Shown: positions 1 to 8,604, counted from the stretch's first letter. The stretch is 64,000 nucleotides of DNA from Polaribacter sejongensis (GCF_038024065.1 NZ_CP150667.1:496001-560000); one strand, 5' to 3'. Numbers and translations: made by a program. The notes: generated by a model from the sequence alone, not told the origin.

Positions 1-352
1 CCTGATCTTTAAGTTGCTTGTTTTGTGTAAGTGTCCAGATAAGTACACTTCCTATTAATAAAGAAGCAGCCCAACCACTATATTGTAACCAATTAGTTTT
101 CGGTTTAGTAATAGAGATTACTTTGGTTTCTTCAATTTTTAATTGATTTTTTATGTCTGAAAATGAATATGGAGCATCTTTTTTAGCAGCAGCAGTTAGT
201 TTTGCAATTGCTTTTTCTATGGATACAACTTCGGCCAATACTTCTGGGTATTCTTTAATTTTAGCATGCACTTCCTCATTTTCCTTTTCAGAAAGCGAGC
301 CTGCAACATACAGTTCTAAAATTCCAGATGTTATGTATTCTTTTATATTCAT
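1..352 (-). CDS. Anti-sigma factor (RskA/FecR-like), partial at the left edge
   Basis: Reading from the ATG at 352 down to base 1 gives an open frame that starts MNIKEYITSGILELYVAGSL and leaves the window without a stop. The first 70 or so residues are acidic and helical, as in the cytoplasmic sigma-binding domain of anti-sigma-K type factors (the short ILELYVAG...E segment). A single hydrophobic membrane segment follows (WLQYSGWAASLLIGSVLIW). The gene starts 3 bases after the stop of the upstream ECF sigma gene, so the two are co-transcribed. Inferred role: a membrane-tethered inhibitor of that sigma factor. The periplasmic C-terminal domain lies outside the window and cannot be assessed. 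Confidence 0.8.
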   Translation of the reverse strand, partial: MNIKEYITSGILELYVAGSLSEKENEEVHAKIKEYPEVLAEVVSIEKAIAKLTAAAKKDAPYSFSDIKNQLKIEETKVISITKPKTNWLQYSGWAASLLIGSVLIWTLTQNKQLKDQ

Positions 353-355
353 TAT

Positions 356-886
356 TTAAACTCCAAGCATGGTGCGTAATTCGCCTATGCAATTTCTATT
401 TCTTGTTTTTATGGTGCCAATTGGCATTTCTAATTCTTCAGAGGCTTCTTTTTGTGTAAACCCTTTAAAATATAATAATTCAATTACTGCTTTACATTTG
501 TCTCCTAATTTGGTAACAAACTCTTTTAAGCCAATTGTATCAGTAGCAGTATCTAAACTATCACTGGTTTCTAATATATCTACGAAAAAATCTGAGTTAT
601 GGTTTTGTTTAGACTGTTTAAATTTCTTAGAACGTGTATAATCGATAGCTGCATTTCTTGCTATGTTTAGTATCCATGTAAAAAAACGTCCTTTTTTTGC
701 AGAATAAGAATCTGCTTTATTCCAGGCTTTTATAAAGACATCTTGCGTAATTTCTTGTGCAACATCATCATTCTTAACAATGTTATTTACAACACCAGAA
801 ATACTATCACAATACATATTGTATAGTTTTTCATAGGCTTTAACGTCCTTTTTTTGAAATTGTAAAATTAATTGCTCTAAATCCAT
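356..886 (-). CDS. RNA polymerase sigma-70 factor, ECF subfamily
   Basis: The protein has 176 residues, usual for an ECF sigma factor. Region 2 lies at about residues 20-90 and contains the core-binding and -10 recognition helices (EITQDVFIKAWNKA and FFTWILNIARNAAIDYTR). Region 4 lies at about 120-172, with the helix-turn-helix FTQKEASEELEMPIGTIKTR. The next gene downstream on the same strand is a membrane anti-sigma factor, 3 bases away. This is the classic sigma/anti-sigma pair that responds to an envelope signal, and such pairs usually regulate themselves. The 143 bases upstream (887-1029) show no clear TAnnTTTG promoter, which fits transcription by an alternative sigma. The signal sensed cannot be told from the sequence. 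Confidence 0.93.
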   Translation of the reverse strand: MDLEQLILQFQKKDVKAYEKLYNMYCDSISGVVNNIVKNDDVAQEITQDVFIKAWNKADSYSAKKGRFFTWILNIARNAAIDYTRSKKFKQSKQNHNSDFFVDILETSDSLDTATDTIGLKEFVTKLGDKCKAVIELLYFKGFTQKEASEELEMPIGTIKTRNRNCIGELRTMLGV

Positions 887-1029
887 AAAATGTATCTGCC
901 GCTAATCTATTAAATAAAATTGATATGCAGTCATTTTATATTCGCAATCATAAAAATAATATGATTGTCTCGATTACTGGTTTTAGATTATAGGTATTTT
1001 GAATGTTAATGATAGCTAGAAAAATGTAT

Positions 1030-2976
1030 TTATTTCTTTTCTAAAATTATGTAACCACTCTCAGAAATAATAATTTGTTTGTAAAACTCTTTTAAAGCAT
1101 AATATTCTGCTACAGAAAATATTTTTTTTGAGATTTGCATTCTTGTTAAAACAGTAATCGTATTTCCTTTTTTTACTGTTTTAAGTATAAATCTACCACC
1201 TTTATTAGGTAAGGATATTGCTTTGTCTTTAGGTAAATTTACAATCGTGTAATTTTCTGGAATTGTTAAGCTTAAGTAAAAATTATTCAGTCTAGCATAA
1301 CCAAAATCTACAGGATAATTTCTTTCTTTTAATTTAAAAGGATTTTGTTTTGTTCTATTAAAAAGAAAAGGGTTTATTCTTATTTTGTCACCTAAAACTT
1401 CATCCATTTCTAATCGGATCTTAAATTTTTCTTGTAATTTTTTATCTAGGTTTTCTAAATTGTCTCTTTCATATTCATCAACTTCTAGATTTGGGTTTTC
1501 AGTTTCAAAATTTTCTAAATAACCATCTTCATTGGTTAACGACATCTTTTTTCTTTGCTCTGTTGCTAAAAGACCATCTCTTATCATCATTACTGATCCA
1601 GTAAATACGCCTTCTTCATCTAACGTAAGGCTAGAGTTTATGTTTAAAGATGATCTGTATTTTGGCTTTAAAGTTACCCAAGAGCTTTCTTCTTTAAAGT
1701 TGATTATTCTAGCTTCTCCATTTAAGACTCTATACGGAACTTCTCCAAAAGGAATAAATTTGTCTGTTGCGTCTAAGAAATAAGGTTTACCATCTATAAC
1801 TGCTTGTACAATCACATAATTATAGTCATAAATAACTGGGAATATTTTTGTAGGAATTCCGTTTTCTCTTGTAGATAAAACGACTAAATTGGCATCTATG
1901 TCCGCAGCTTTTAAGCTGTTGTATAACGAAATATTTATTTCACCAACATCACCAGATTTTTGCTGAAATGCTTCTTTTACTTTTGCATCTTCATTGGTCC
2001 AATATTTATCATTCCAAGTGTAATGATTCTGAATAAAAGTGTAAATTTTTTGTGCTCTTTCTAAACTATTTTCAGTTTCTAAAATAGCTTCAGAAATATT
2101 TTTTCTAAAAAAAGTTTTTTTTGAGGTTTGATTATTAAAAAAACGATCTTTTAAGCTTTTATCTGCTTGTTTCCAAGTAGTCGTTAAGTTGTCTATAACA
2201 CCTCTGTAACTCGTAATCGATTTTATATCAAAAGAAATTTTAGAGATGTAATTTTTCTTACTCAACATATAATCTTCTTCCTTAAAAGCAGGAATATCAT
2301 TCATTCCATAAGAATAGGTTGCACATCCTCCTTCACCTATACCATCAATATAAACACATTTTTTATCTACCGAAGGTTCGTCTTTATCTAATTGTAAATA
2401 ACCTGTTTTTTTTATATTGTATTGATAATTTCCTAAGATAGATGCATCAAACTCACTTTTTATTTTTGGTATTTCAGATTGAAACTCCCAATCGTTAATG
2501 CTTAAATACGGAGATAAAACACTGTAGGTATATTCTATAACAGACCCTTCTTTTATATTAGGTAACGTAAAATTTTTAACCGTCCATGTATCTCGTTCTT
2601 TAGTTGTAAAAATATCTTTACCGTTAAGATATGTACTGTTCATAGTACCATTATCGGTAATATTATAGGTAACTGCACTAATATCTTTAACTTTCTGTTT
2701 TTCGTATAAGTTAATCGTAATATCGGCTAAATCAAAAGATGCTTTATCTAAAATTTTAATTCGATAATAGTAATCTGTTCTAGGAATTTCATCATTATCC
2801 CTATCAGGATACCTGTTTGCGTGTTCGTATAAAACAACAGCAGTTGCCGTAGAGTCTTTATCGTAAATTGTCATTTGTAATTCTTCTAAAGTAGTTTTAC
2901 CCATTTTAGTAGTTTTACTTTTTTGTGCAATAATTAAAGTTGATGAGAGTAGGAGTAGTAGGGTGAAAAATTTCAT
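1030..2976 (-). CDS. DUF3857 and transglutaminase-like domain exported protein
   Basis: The 648-residue protein starts with a short Sec signal (MKFFTLLLLLSSTLIIAQ). A DUF3857 domain follows at roughly residues 55-215. A transglutaminase-like core lies at about 295-425 and a C-terminal beta region follows. In active papain-fold transglutaminases the catalytic triad is Cys-His-Asp. Here the nucleophile position reads KSGDVGEINISL, with Val where Cys is expected, and the His region reads NYVIV, with Tyr for His. Only the Asp motif LDATDKF remains. It is therefore probably a non-catalytic binding module, as in many Bacteroidota members of this family. Its start directly abuts the stop of the upstream exonuclease gene (2977), which suggests co-transcription. 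The substrate is unknown. Confidence 0.85.
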   Translation of the reverse strand: MKFFTLLLLLSSTLIIAQKSKTTKMGKTTLEELQMTIYDKDSTATAVVLYEHANRYPDRDNDEIPRTDYYYRIKILDKASFDLADITINLYEKQKVKDISAVTYNITDNGTMNSTYLNGKDIFTTKERDTWTVKNFTLPNIKEGSVIEYTYSVLSPYLSINDWEFQSEIPKIKSEFDASILGNYQYNIKKTGYLQLDKDEPSVDKKCVYIDGIGEGGCATYSYGMNDIPAFKEEDYMLSKKNYISKISFDIKSITSYRGVIDNLTTTWKQADKSLKDRFFNNQTSKKTFFRKNISEAILETENSLERAQKIYTFIQNHYTWNDKYWTNEDAKVKEAFQQKSGDVGEINISLYNSLKAADIDANLVVLSTRENGIPTKIFPVIYDYNYVIVQAVIDGKPYFLDATDKFIPFGEVPYRVLNGEARIINFKEESSWVTLKPKYRSSLNINSSLTLDEEGVFTGSVMMIRDGLLATEQRKKMSLTNEDGYLENFETENPNLEVDEYERDNLENLDKKLQEKFKIRLEMDEVLGDKIRINPFLFNRTKQNPFKLKERNYPVDFGYARLNNFYLSLTIPENYTIVNLPKDKAISLPNKGGRFILKTVKKGNTITVLTRMQISKKIFSVAEYYALKEFYKQIIISESGYIILEKK

Positions 2977-4056
2977 TTACAATCTAATAATTTTCTGTAC
3001 TTTGTTTTTATTGATGTAATTTTTGATAATATTTTTTGCTTGAATCTTATTTTTAATAGGAGTTAAGATCGTTTTTAAAATATCGATCCTACTTTCTTGA
3101 TTGCTTAAGTTTGTGTAACCACAACCATAAACCTCGTTGTTTTCTATTAAAATTACGGCATTTTCTTCTACTTCTCTCCCTTTTTCAATGATAATAAAAT
3201 CTTCATTATTAAAATCTTGAGTAATAAATTTCGGATTCTTTTTAAAATTAAATTTAGGAGTTAAAGCATCTAATTCGATAGCATATTTTAAACGGGTAAA
3301 AAGTTCATTTCCTGTTTTGTCAAAAGAAATAGATTGTGCTCTTTCCTGAATTTTAACGGCTCTTTTGGTAACCTTTAAAAAGAGATTATTTACTTCCGAT
3401 TTAATATTCTTTCCTTTTCCAATAAATATAACCCTACCTTCTTTATCATGAATGTAAAAAACTCCTTGTACAGTTGGAATTTCCTCTATTAAACTTCTTA
3501 ATTTTTGCTTTTGATGTCTTCTGTCAAAATACTTGATAGAACTTTGTATAATACTTTTATTAGTATCTTTTTCTAATAGTAATTTAAACAATTGGACGGT
3601 TGCCAAAGCATCTCCAGAAGCTCTATGTCTGTCTGTAATTGGTATTCCTAAAGATTTGGTAAGTTTTCCTAAGCTGTAAGAAGGCTGGTCTAGAATTAAC
3701 TTCTGACTCAATTCTACGGTACACAGCGTATTTCTATTAAAGTCGTAGCCTAATCTATCAAATTCGGTGCTAAGAATTCTATAATCGAACGTGGTATTAT
3801 GAGCCACTAAAATACAATCTGAAGTAATTTCTATAATACGTTTAGCAACTTCATAGAATTTAGGTGCATTTTTAAGCATTTTATTATTAATGCCCGTAAG
3901 TTTTACCACAAACTCTTGAATGGCTTTTTCCGGATTTACTAAGCTAATGAATTGGTCTACTGTAGTGTGGCCGTCAAATTTGTAGATAGCAATTTCAGTG
4001 ATGCCTTCTTCATTAAATTTTCCTCCTGTGGTTTCAATATCTAAAATTGCGTACAA
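2977..4056 (-). CDS. DEDDh exonuclease (DnaQ-like) with C-terminal GIY-YIG-like domain
   Basis: The 359 residues hold two domains. Residues 2-160 form a 3'-5' exonuclease of the DnaQ/epsilon type. The DEDDh residues are visible: D6 and E8 in LDIETTGG, D91 in VAHNTTFDYR, and H144 and D149 in RHRASGDAL. Residues 195-270 resemble the N-terminal UvrC/Cho GIY-YIG fold (GVFYIHDKEGRVIFIGKGKN, ending TPKFN). By eye the usual catalytic Arg after the second motif is Lys (KNIKSE), and the usual Glu aligns with Tyr, so this domain may be inactive. DnaQ-UvrC fusions are known in bacteria and are linked to DNA repair. The role is inferred as nucleic-acid processing; it is not the replicative epsilon subunit by itself. 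Confidence 0.88.
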   Translation of the reverse strand: MYAILDIETTGGKFNEEGITEIAIYKFDGHTTVDQFISLVNPEKAIQEFVVKLTGINNKMLKNAPKFYEVAKRIIEITSDCILVAHNTTFDYRILSTEFDRLGYDFNRNTLCTVELSQKLILDQPSYSLGKLTKSLGIPITDRHRASGDALATVQLFKLLLEKDTNKSIIQSSIKYFDRRHQKQKLRSLIEEIPTVQGVFYIHDKEGRVIFIGKGKNIKSEVNNLFLKVTKRAVKIQERAQSISFDKTGNELFTRLKYAIELDALTPKFNFKKNPKFITQDFNNEDFIIIEKGREVEENAVILIENNEVYGCGYTNLSNQESRIDILKTILTPIKNKIQAKNIIKNYINKNKVQKIIRL

Positions 4057-4079
4057 AGTCGTTTTCTTTTACGATAAAA

Positions 4080-4751
4080 TTAAGCATTATAATTTCTTTG
4101 ACCAAATATTGAACTGCCAACCCTTACCATATTACTGCCATTTTCTATAGCAAGTATATAATCTCCACTCATTCCCATAGAGAGTGTTTTTAGGTTACAG
4201 TTTTCAGTTACAGTTTTCAATTTGTGTGCATCAAAAAATGTTTTTAAAGATAAAAACTCTTCTTGTAGCTGTTCCTTATTGTCTGTAAACGTGGCCATTC
4301 CCATAAAACCAGTGATTTTTATATTCTTTAATTCAGCGAATGCTTCTGATGCTAAAATTTCATTTATTTCATCAAAAGATAAGCCAAACTTGGTGTCTTC
4401 TTTGGCTATTTTAACTTGTAATAAACAGTTGATAACTTTATCATGTTTTTTTGCTTGCTTGTTGATTTCCTTTAAAGTAGAGAATTTATCAACCCCATGA
4501 ATCAAATTTACAAAATGTGCCATGTACTTTACCTTATTACTTTGTAAATGACCAATCATGTGCCATTGAATGTCTTTTGGTAAAGCCTCATATTTATCCA
4601 CCATTTCCTGAATTTTATTCTCACCAAAAATACGCTGACCAGCAGCATACGCTTCTTGCAAGTCTTCTATTGGTTTGGTTTTAGAAACAGCAACTAAGGT
4701 TACATTTTCTGGAAGTGATTGTTTTATTTCTAATAGATTTTCTTTAATCAT
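4080..4751 (-). CDS. yggS: YggS/PLPBP family pyridoxal-5'-phosphate homeostasis protein
   Basis: The protein has 223 residues and matches the whole length of the YggS/PROSC family, a single-domain TIM barrel that binds PLP and keeps free vitamin B6 in balance. The PLP lysine is K24 in AVSKTKP. Other family hallmarks are GENKIQEM, WHMIGHLQSNK and, near the C-terminus, LSMGMSGDYILAIENGSNMVRVGSSIFG cut here to its key SMGMSGD and GSxxFG elements. It lies 23 bases upstream of the exonuclease gene on the same strand, so it may share its transcript. Family members have no known catalytic activity. The assignment is firm. Confidence 0.95.
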   Translation of the reverse strand: MIKENLLEIKQSLPENVTLVAVSKTKPIEDLQEAYAAGQRIFGENKIQEMVDKYEALPKDIQWHMIGHLQSNKVKYMAHFVNLIHGVDKFSTLKEINKQAKKHDKVINCLLQVKIAKEDTKFGLSFDEINEILASEAFAELKNIKITGFMGMATFTDNKEQLQEEFLSLKTFFDAHKLKTVTENCNLKTLSMGMSGDYILAIENGSNMVRVGSSIFGQRNYNA

Positions 4752-4800
4752 GTTTTCTTTTTTGTAATTCAGATGAAGATTCTAAATATTAGGTATGGAT

Positions 4801-4913
4801 GAGATTTCTCAATCACTTAAAAAAGTTCATTTCGAAATGACAGTTGTTGTTTTTATAAACTAACTGTCACTTCGAATGAAATTATTTTTTCAAGAATTTT
4901 GTTTTGAGAAACT
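4801..4913. repeat. Intergenic imperfect palindromic repeat
   Basis: Between yggS and serA lies a palindrome built from TTCATTTCGAAATGACAGTT (from about 4825) and its near complement AACTGTCACTTCGAATGAA (from 4862). It is flanked by GAGATTTCTCAATC on one side and TTTTGAGAAACTTTTTTAA on the other. The words GAGATTTCTC and TTCGAAATGACA recur at 37216-37488. This is the degenerate palindrome type seen between genes in many flavobacterial genomes. It probably also serves as a terminator for serA. Confidence 0.7.
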
Positions 4914-4916
4914 TTT

Positions 4917-5870
4917 TTAATTCTTTAACAAAGCAATAACTTGGTTTGCCAATTCAACACCAATTCTATCTTGTGCTTCTTTGGTCGCAGCTCCAATATG
5001 CGGAGTTAAAGAAATTTCTGGATTCATTAATAATTGCACTGCCGGAGTAGGTTCTGTTTCAAAAACATCTAAACCTGCAAATTGTACCTTACCACTTTCT
5101 ATAGCTTGTACTAAATCTACTTCATGTAAAATTCCACCTCTTGCAGTGTTTATAATGCCTACACCATCTTTCATTTTTTCAAATTCTGATGCCGTAATTA
5201 TATAATCTTCTTGATCCGGCGTGTGTAAAGTAATAAAGTCCGACTCTTTTAAAAGTTCTTCTTTATCTACCGTTTCAATAATAAAAGTAGTTTTTTGTCC
5301 GTTAAAAAACTCTAAAGTGATTGGTGCGCTTGTTACCTCATCATCTGTAGCTAAAACATTCATTCCAACTCCAATAGCAATTTTTGCAACTTCCTGACCG
5401 ATACGTCCAAAACCAATAATACCAATGGTTTTCCCTCTTAATTCAATTCCTTCAGAATACGCTTTTTTCAATTCTTTAAAACGAGAATCTCCTTCTAAAG
5501 GCATTTCTCTATTTGAAGAATGTAAAAAACGAGCCATCCCGAAAAGGTGTGCAAAAACCAATTCTGCCACAGAGCCAGATGAAGCTTTTGGTGTATTAAT
5601 TACATGTAAACCGTTGTCTTCTGCATATTCTACATCTATATTATCTAAGCCAACACCACCACGTCCAATTAACTTTAAACTTGGGCAAGCTTCCATTAAT
5701 TCTTGTCTTACTTGTGTTGCACTTCTTACTAAAATTGCATCAACATTGTTTTCGTTGATATAACTTTCTAACTGATTTTGTGCTACTTTTATGTCTAGTA
5801 CTTCAAATCCTCCTTTTTCTAAAGCATCTATTCCGCTTTTAGAAATTCCATCGTTCGCTAATATTTTCAT
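4917..5870 (-). CDS. serA: D-3-phosphoglycerate dehydrogenase, short form
   Basis: This enzyme oxidises 3-phosphoglycerate to 3-phosphohydroxypyruvate, the first step of serine synthesis. The 317-residue protein has the D-isomer 2-hydroxyacid dehydrogenase fold. The NAD-binding motif GIIGFGRIGQEVAKIA lies at about 150-165. The catalytic Arg is in NTARGG, and the catalytic His is in LTPHIGAATKEAQ near the C-terminus. It lacks the C-terminal ACT domain of the long form, so feedback inhibition by serine through that domain is not expected. serC lies just upstream in the same direction with 79 bases between them, giving two consecutive pathway steps. The assignment rests on this context; other 2-hydroxyacid dehydrogenases look similar. 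Confidence 0.93.
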   Translation of the reverse strand: MKILANDGISKSGIDALEKGGFEVLDIKVAQNQLESYINENNVDAILVRSATQVRQELMEACPSLKLIGRGGVGLDNIDVEYAEDNGLHVINTPKASSGSVAELVFAHLFGMARFLHSSNREMPLEGDSRFKELKKAYSEGIELRGKTIGIIGFGRIGQEVAKIAIGVGMNVLATDDEVTSAPITLEFFNGQKTTFIIETVDKEELLKESDFITLHTPDQEDYIITASEFEKMKDGVGIINTARGGILHEVDLVQAIESGKVQFAGLDVFETEPTPAVQLLMNPEISLTPHIGAATKEAQDRIGVELANQVIALLKN

Positions 5871-5949
5871 TCTTACTTTTGTTGAATCGTGTAATTGTTT
5901 AACTGTTTAATTGTTTCTCAACAGTGAGAGTTACTTCCCTTTGGGAAGG

Positions 5950-7011
5950 TTAGGATGGGCTTAGGCTTTTCATCACATCAACCAAAGCTTGTACGCTATA
6001 TAAAGGCAATGCATTGTACATGCTAGCTCTATAACCACCAACACTTCTGTGTCCATTTATTCCGCTAATTCCAGCTTCTTTGCACATAGAATCAAATTTT
6101 TCTTTTAAAGAATCATCTGTTAAAGTAAAAGTAGCATTCATGGTACTTCTGTCTTCTTTTGCTACAATTCCTTTAAATAAAGGATTTCTATCAATTTCAT
6201 CATATAACAGTGCTGCTTTTTTATTGTTTACTTCTTCAATAAATTCAATTCCGCCTAAATCTTTTAACCACTGTAAGGTTAACATAGAAACATAGATTGC
6301 AAATACAGAAGGAGTATTAAACATACTATCTTTATCAATATGAATTTGATAGTTTAACATAGAAGGAATGTGTCTTTCTACTTTACCTAAAATTTCTTCT
6401 TTAATAATGACTAAAGTTGCACCCGCTGGCCCCATATTTTTCTGAGCACCTGCATAAATAAGATCGAATTTTTCAAAGTCTAATTGACGAGAAAAAATAT
6501 CTGAACTCATATCACAAATCAAAGGAATATTCGTTTCAGGAAAATCTTTCATCTGTGTACCAGCAACTGTATTGTTACTTGTACAGTGAAAATAATCTGC
6601 ATCTTCTGGAATAGTATACCCTTTAGGGATATAGTTGTAACCTTTATCTTTAGAAGAACCAATTTCTACAACTTCTCCAAAAGCTTTCGCTTCTTTTATG
6701 GCTTTATCTGCCCAAGTACCCGTATTTAAATACGCTGCTTTTTTATCTAACAAGTTGTAAGCAACCATTAAAAACTCTAAACTTGCACCACCTTGTAAAA
6801 ATAATGCTTGGTAGCCTTTATTTTCTAATCCTAACAATTCTAAAGCTAAAGAACGTGCTTTTTCAATTACTTCTACAAAAGGTTTACTTCTGTGAGAAAT
6901 TTCTATCAATGATAAATTATCATCATTAAAATTTAAGACTGCTTCTGATGCTTTTTGCAACACTTCCTGTGGTAAAATACAAGGGCCTGCACTGAAATTA
7001 TGTTTTTTCAT
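5950..7011 (-). CDS. serC: Phosphoserine aminotransferase
   Basis: This PLP enzyme transfers the amino group of glutamate to 3-phosphohydroxypyruvate, giving phosphoserine. The 353-residue length is typical of the family. The start MKKHNFSAGP is the standard SerC N-terminus, the PLP lysine is K191 in YAGAQKNMGPAGA, and HRSVGGYRASMYNALP marks the C-terminal active-site loop. It sits directly upstream of serA, the preceding pathway step. The last codons (SLSPS and stop) lie inside a degenerate intergenic repeat whose core is the palindrome CTTCCCTTTGGGAAG at 5934-5948, so the true C-terminus may have been reshaped by that repeat. Confidence 0.96.
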   Translation of the reverse strand: MKKHNFSAGPCILPQEVLQKASEAVLNFNDDNLSLIEISHRSKPFVEVIEKARSLALELLGLENKGYQALFLQGGASLEFLMVAYNLLDKKAAYLNTGTWADKAIKEAKAFGEVVEIGSSKDKGYNYIPKGYTIPEDADYFHCTSNNTVAGTQMKDFPETNIPLICDMSSDIFSRQLDFEKFDLIYAGAQKNMGPAGATLVIIKEEILGKVERHIPSMLNYQIHIDKDSMFNTPSVFAIYVSMLTLQWLKDLGGIEFIEEVNNKKAALLYDEIDRNPLFKGIVAKEDRSTMNATFTLTDDSLKEKFDSMCKEAGISGINGHRSVGGYRASMYNALPLYSVQALVDVMKSLSPS

Positions 7012-7026
7012 TTTTTTGTTTTTTTG

Positions 7027-7098
7027 AGTAACAAAGTTTCAGAGTAACAAAGTTTCAAAGTCTTACTTTGTAACTCTGCAACTTTGCCACTTTGTTAC
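7027..7098. repeat. Word-repeat hairpin between acyl-CoA reductase and serC
   Basis: The left arm (from 7027) is made of repeated words AGTAACAAAGT, TTCAGAGTAACAAAGT and TTCAAAGT. The right arm (to 7098) is the near reverse complement, ACTTTGTAACTCTGCAACTTTGCCACTTTGTTACT. The arms pair over about 35 bases around a tiny loop near 7062. It could act as a terminator for the acyl-CoA reductase gene. Shorter relatives of this design occur at 52434-52494. Confidence 0.75.
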
Positions 7099-8160
7099 TT
7101 ATATTGTTGATAAAAATTCTAAGGTATTTACACCATCTGCGTAATCTGTTAACTCAGGATGTTGCGTTTGGCCAAAAGCGATTTCATTTTCTATAAAGTC
7201 TTTGGCAACAATACACTGAATTTTATCTTTATCTTGATGTAATTTTATTTTTAAATCTGTTTCATTGTCGTAATATTCATAGAATATCGTGGCAATAGGA
7301 GAGGCGTAGCTTTCATCTTCTTTAATCATTAGAAAACCGTTTTCTAACAAATCAAACAAGCTCATTAAATAGACCGCTTTGTTATAATCATAATTATTCG
7401 CATATTTTGCGTTTTCAATCATGTCTTTTTTAGCGTACATTCCTGTAAAAAAAGCATCAAAATTATAACCTTTAGGCACATATAATTTAGAAACAGATCT
7501 GCAACCTAAACCAAAATATTGAAAAACATCATCAGATAATTTAATAAAATCTTCTTCGGTTTCTTTTCCGGTGATAACTGCCACAGAATTTCTACTTTTT
7601 CTGATAATATTTGGTTTATTCTTGAAATAATATTCAAAATAACGCGCAGTATTATCGCTTCCGGTAGCGATAACAGCATCAAAATCTGTTAGCTTTTCTT
7701 CCGTAAAAGTAATTTTCCCCTTAAAAGTAGGTTCTACATACTCTAAATACTTCGCTAGAAAGGGTAATAAGTGTTTATCATTAGAAGATTGCTTTACCAA
7801 CACCGAATGACCAGAGATTAATACGGATAAAAAATCATGAAAACCTACCAAAGGTATGTTTCCAGCCATAACAATAGCCACTTTTTTTGATGATTTTTTA
7901 GTTAAATCTAAGCTTTCGGTAAATGTATTTAAATTGTTTTCTGTAAGTGATTTATGTAGGCTGTTTAACGAGAACAAAACATTGTCTTTTGTAAACCAAG
8001 AATTCTTTTCTTGTGCTAATTTTATCTGATGTAAAAAGCCATCAAAAAAGATTTCATTATGTTCAATATTATCGATTTTTTTTATTTTATCGATAGAAAA
8101 CTGCCCTAAAAAGGCGCCTAATTTTGCGAAAGCAATAATTCTGTTTTGAATACTATCCAT
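7099..8160 (-). CDS. Acyl-CoA reductase (LuxC-like)
   Basis: The 353-residue protein belongs to the LuxC/acyl-CoA reductase branch of the aldehyde dehydrogenase superfamily, which reduces fatty acyl-CoA to aldehyde. Visible signs are the nucleotide-binding region around [20 protein letters not shown] (about residues 93-112), [15 protein letters not shown], and the likely catalytic cysteine in [17 protein letters not shown] (about residue 220). It is shorter than the Vibrio LuxC proteins. There are no luxAB, luxD or luxE genes here, so bioluminescence is not suggested; in Bacteroidota this gene is commonly found beside the ferredoxin, as here. The physiological substrate is unknown. Confidence 0.82.
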   Translation of the reverse strand: MDSIQNRIIAFAKLGAFLGQFSIDKIKKIDNIEHNEIFFDGFLHQIKLAQEKNSWFTKDNVLFSLNSLHKSLTENNLNTFTESLDLTKKSSKKVAIVMAGNIPLVGFHDFLSVLISGHSVLVKQSSNDKHLLPFLAKYLEYVEPTFKGKITFTEEKLTDFDAVIATGSDNTARYFEYYFKNKPNIIRKSRNSVAVITGKETEEDFIKLSDDVFQYFGLGCRSVSKLYVPKGYNFDAFFTGMYAKKDMIENAKYANNYDYNKAVYLMSLFDLLENGFLMIKEDESYASPIATIFYEYYDNETDLKIKLHQDKDKIQCIVAKDFIENEIAFGQTQHPELTDYADGVNTLEFLSTI

Positions 8161-8164
8161 TTAT

Positions 8165-8196
8165 TTTGGTTGTCTATTATTTTGGCTTTATTTTTG
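8165..8196 (+). promoter_or_regulatory. Promoter of the ferredoxin gene, facing a second -7 box
   Basis: A -33 TTTG at 8165-8168 and a -7 TATTTTTG at 8189-8196, 20 bases apart, match the Bacteroidota consensus. On the other strand TACCTTTG (8210 down to 8203) is a -7 box facing the acyl-CoA reductase gene. The two boxes form the inverted repeat TTTGCA-AC-TGCAAA at 8193-8206. Confidence 0.75.
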
Positions 8197-8230
8197 CAAC
8201 TGCAAAGGTACAAAAACAGAACAGAAAATT

Positions 8231-8581
8231 ATGGCAATTATAATAACAGATGAATGTATAAATTGTGGGGCATGTGAACCAGAATGTCCTAACACTGCAA
8301 TTTACGAAGGAGCAGATGATTGGAAATATTCAGACGGAACAGATTTGAAAGGAAATGCGGTTTTACCAAATGGTAAATCTGTTAATGCCGATGATGTTCA
8401 AGAACCAGTTTCTGATGAAATTTATTACATCGTTCCAGATAAGTGTACAGAATGTAAAGGTTTTCATGATGAGCCACAATGTGCTGCAGTATGTCCTGTA
8501 GATTGTTGTGTACCAGATGACGACGTTGTAGAAACAGAAGAAGAATTGTTAGCGAAGCAAAGCTTTATGCATAACGACTAA
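8231..8581 (+). CDS. Ferredoxin with two [4Fe-4S] clusters
   Basis: The 116-residue soluble ferredoxin carries two cluster motifs. The first is C9-x2-C12-x2-C15-x3-C19 in [12 protein letters not shown]. The second is C72-x2-C75-x8-C84-x3-C88 in [18 protein letters not shown], followed by C92 and C93. The eight-residue spacing in the second motif is typical of Allochromatium-type 2[4Fe-4S] ferredoxins, which have very low potentials. It has its own consensus promoter and a strong terminator, so it is a single-gene unit. The divergent acyl-CoA reductase is a possible but unproven partner. Confidence 0.94.
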   Translation: MAIIITDECINCGACEPECPNTAIYEGADDWKYSDGTDLKGNAVLPNGKSVNADDVQEPVSDEIYYIVPDKCTECKGFHDEPQCAAVCPVDCCVPDDDVVETEEELLAKQSFMHND

Positions 8582-8604
8582 ATACAATATTTTTATAATA
8601 TTAT

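Noticed and set aside
7099..8160. LuxC-like reductase as part of a bioluminescence operon
   Set aside because: No luciferase, transferase or synthetase gene is present. The reductase and divergent ferredoxin are a common non-luminous arrangement in Bacteroidota.
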